A stretch of DNA of 51,313 bases from Dactylosporangium sp. (GTDB lineage: Bacteria; Actinomycetota; Actinomycetes; Mycobacteriales; Micromonosporaceae): assembly GCA_013041765.1 (NCBI GenBank), contig JABDRL010000348.1, forward strand, positions 1-51,313, in the 5' to 3' direction. The notes below the pieces were generated by a model. It did no database searches. It had not been told where the DNA came from and was given only the letters and a program-made list of their open reading frames with translations. Shown here in pieces: positions 49,445 through 51,313 of this stretch (position 1 is the first letter of the stretch; each line of letters starts with the position of its first letter). The translations under genes and the position numbers were made by a program.

Positions 49445-51313
49445 GCCCCTACCCGCCGCCATCGCGGACCGTCCGCGTCGTGCAAGGCGATCAAGCGCTC
49501 GTTGCCCTCACGGTCCAGCTTCCACAGCTGCGCCCCATGGGGCAGTCGGACACTGTCGACCTTGAATTCGGAGATCACGTCTCCGGTGTCGCAGGGAGCG
49601 AAGCCGTTGCCCCGGAACGGGGTACGTTCGACCACCCAGCCCTCCATCGCCCGCATGGCCGCGTCGGTCTGGCCGCCGTACGGAATCCGGTAGAGATCGC
49701 CCCGGTACGCCCGCCACCGCAAGAGGTACACCTCAGCGGCGTCGGGCCGGAACGGTGACCCGGAGTACCCCAGCCCGAGCGTCCGATAGATCTGCTCCGG
49801 AGTGCAGAGGTGGTCGACCTCGTTGGCCCGGTGCACGAAACCCGACACCCGGTCGTACCCCCGGTCGAGGTACAACGGGACCTGGGTCGGCGCGATCGAC
49901 TTCTGCATCACCAGCGGTTCGTCGACGTCCGTCGGCTCCTCGGTCGGGTCGGCAGCGCTCTCGGCAGCCGGTTCGGCCTCGGGTTCCAGGTCTTCGGTCA
50001 GTCCCATCTTCGCGGCCCAAGCCGCGAGCGCCATGACCTCGTTGCCCGGCAGGGTCGCCCCGACGGGGGTGTCGGGGTTCACCGCGAACGGCAGATGATC
50101 GCCTGGCCAGGCACTGATCAGCGTCGTGAACCGCGCCCAGCCTCCGACCGCGTCGGCTCCCAGCCGGTCGGTCATTCGCTCGGAGGAGGTGTACGCGACC
50201 AGATGCTGAGCCCCAGCGATCTCCTCAAGGGTCCACCGCTGGGGATCGGGCACATCGTTGTCGTTCCATCCCACGACCAGAACCTTGGCCAGCAGCAACG
50301 TGGAGAGAAAGCGGTCCGTCCGGCGCTGCTGGGCAGCCTCCAGCAGGTTCTCCTCAACGGTGTTGGCCGAGACGAACCCGCCAAGCGCAGGGGCCGACCC
50401 CGCCGCCGCTGGGGTGGCTTCCGCTGCCCCATCGGCGATCTTCGCCGAGGCCGCCGTTGACGGCCGCGAGAGCTTCGACAGGGTAGCGGGTTTGGAGGCC
50501 GCCGTTGCTGGTCTCGTCGCGACGTTCAAGAACGGCGGAGGGATTGCTGGCCCGGCCTTTCCGACGACGCTCCCGACGGTATCCGGTCGATGATCATGGC
50601 CGCCGGCCCCATGGCGTGGAGCGCTCTCGGGCGGGCTGCCGGGTGTCGCCGGTTCCGGCAGCTGGTGCCGGGCCGGCTCGGTCGGCGGCCAAGGTCCGGT
50701 AGGCCGGTCCGGGGTACTCCGCGCGGGTGGTTGCTGGCGGGAGCGGCGAGCCGGGTCCGGGTCCGCCGAGGCACGGCCGAAGGCGGTCGGAGCGAACGCC
50801 GCGGGCTGCCCGGCGGCACCCTCCGGGGGACGCCCGGGCCCGGGCGGCTGGACGGTGCTGGGTGTCGCCCCCGGAGCGGGTGGGACGGGCTGGCGGGCGC
50901 TGGCGCCGCGTTTCGCCAGCGGCGGGACGGTGAGCTGACGAATGCCCTGCTGGCGACCGGGCTGCGGGGGAGTCCCCTGGGGTTGGGGCTCCACCCGAGC
51001 GGGTCTCGTCGGCAGTCCCTCATCTGGCCGTCGCCGTTCCCGGCCTGACCGCCCCGGCTCGGCTCCGGGCAGTCGACGCTCCGGTTCCTGGCCCCCCGGA
51101 CGATTCCCGGGCGGGACCTGCGGCAGCGGCGGCAGGGCGATGGGCAGGGGGACGGTCCCGGAAGCGGGCTGGGGCAGCGGCGCGACGCCCGCAGAGGGTC
51201 TGCGCGAGGGCGGCCCGGCGGGCGTTTCCCGGCCCGGCTGCGGGGCCGGGGGCACCGCCCGATGCGGCGCCACGGGCGGGGGCGTTTCCCGGCCCGGCGG
51301 CGTTGCCGGGGGC
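49441..51313 (-). CDS. Proline-rich SseB-domain protein with toxin-like C-terminus (5' end outside window)
   Basis: At least 624 residues, open through the right edge. Residues up to about 290 from the edge are Pro/Arg-rich and disordered. An SseB-type domain follows (ENLLEAAQQRRTDRFLSTLL, QHLVAYTSSERM and LPFAVNPDTPVGATLPG). An acidic linker (EPEAEPAAESAADPTEEP) leads to a C-terminal domain of about 150 residues: VPLYLDRGYDRVSGFVHR, SGSPFRPDAAEVYLLRW, RIPYGGQTDAAMRAMEGWVV, ERTPFRGNGFAP and VDSVRLPHGAQLW. This order of Arg, Gly/Ser and Glu segments recalls ADP-ribosyltransferase or NAD-glycohydrolase toxins, but no diagnostic motif is certain. The layout suits a secreted or ESX-delivered effector. 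A GTG at 51273 exists, but the frame stays open upstream of it and the repeats continue, so it is not the start. Confidence 0.72.
   Translation of the reverse strand, partial: PPATPPGRETPPPVAPHRAVPPAPQPGRETPAGPPSRRPSAGVAPLPQPASGTVPLPIALPPLPQVPPGNRPGGQEPERRLPGAEPGRSGRERRRPDEGLPTRPARVEPQPQGTPPQPGRQQGIRQLTVPPLAKRGASARQPVPPAPGATPSTVQPPGPGRPPEGAAGQPAAFAPTAFGRASADPDPARRSRQQPPARSTPDRPTGPWPPTEPARHQLPEPATPGSPPESAPRHGAGGHDHRPDTVGSVVGKAGPAIPPPFLNVATRPATAASKPATLSKLSRPSTAASAKIADGAAEATPAAAGSAPALGGFVSANTVEENLLEAAQQRRTDRFLSTLLLAKVLVVGWNDNDVPDPQRWTLEEIAGAQHLVAYTSSERMTDRLGADAVGGWARFTTLISAWPGDHLPFAVNPDTPVGATLPGNEVMALAAWAAKMGLTEDLEPEAEPAAESAADPTEEPTDVDEPLVMQKSIAPTQVPLYLDRGYDRVSGFVHRANEVDHLCTPEQIYRTLGLGYSGSPFRPDAAEVYLLRWRAYRGDLYRIPYGGQTDAAMRAMEGWVVERTPFRGNGFAPCDTGDVISEFKVDSVRLPHGAQLWKLDREGNERLIALHDADGPRWRRVGA
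51220..51298. repeat. Repeated 19-bp element in the proline-rich region
   Basis: GGGCGTTTCCCGGCCCGGC occurs at 51220-51238 and again at 51280-51298, encoding two PGRETP units. The repeat unit is about 60 bp and in frame, a sign of repeat expansion in the disordered segment. Confidence 0.8.

Noticed and set aside
1-51313. Insertion sequences, prophage, CRISPR or tRNA genes
   Set aside because: I saw no transposase, integrase, regular spacer-repeat array or cloverleaf anywhere in the window.

Overview
The window is a high-GC actinobacterial chromosome segment, probably from a spore-former or filamentous member of the Actinomycetia. The evidence is CarD, Lsr2, BldG with its partner anti-sigma gene, a class III CoaX, a 6C RNA, DUF397/DUF5753 regulators and many leaderless starts with TANNNT -10 boxes. 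I cannot name the genus. From memory, the gene order follows the M. tuberculosis cysS to HAD (Rv3580c-Rv3661) and Streptomyces topA-hppA-bldG-tad neighbourhoods, with insertions and losses. I see no tRNA, rRNA, insertion sequence, CRISPR array or prophage.

Layout. 1-697: 5' part of cysS. 791-13091: a block that separates cysS from ispF. It holds a DUF397/HTH-DUF5753/DUF6232 regulatory module, a class I fumarase, a TetR-controlled exporter-like permease with a beta-propeller partner, two RDD membrane proteins, a HisC-like aminotransferase, a second membrane-anchored beta-propeller and a conserved protein of unknown function. 13149-21459: ispF-ispD (isoprenoids), carD (RNA polymerase), radA and disA (DNA repair, c-di-AMP), def with an ACT-domain protein, and mutY. 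21498-26458: clpC, lsr2 and lysS. 26640-33131: a methyltransferase, then a cofactor cluster (panC-panD-lipoprotein-nadB-nadC-coaX) that takes aspartate into both CoA and NAD.

33256-41819: a TetR regulator, topA with a Lys/Ala-rich tail, two small conserved genes, hppA (K+-independent type) and the bldG/anti-sigma pair. 42074-46513: a seven-gene Tad/Flp pilus operon, almost entirely joined by 4-base ATGA overlaps. 46668-46770: a 6C RNA on the minus strand, with three consecutive hairpins that each display six cytosines. 46932-49071: a HAD phosphatase-like gene, a gene-poor gap, and an alpha/beta hydrolase whose nucleophile position is glycine. 49079-51313: a proline-rich SseB-domain protein with a toxin-like C-terminal domain, coupled to a small possible immunity protein; it runs off the right edge.

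The most notable signals are the three-hairpin 6C RNA, the SseB/toxin-like pair, the apparently nucleophile-less hydrolase, the TetR operator sitting inside its own promoter spacer, and the repeated -10/N6-8/start-codon layout that marks leaderless mRNAs.
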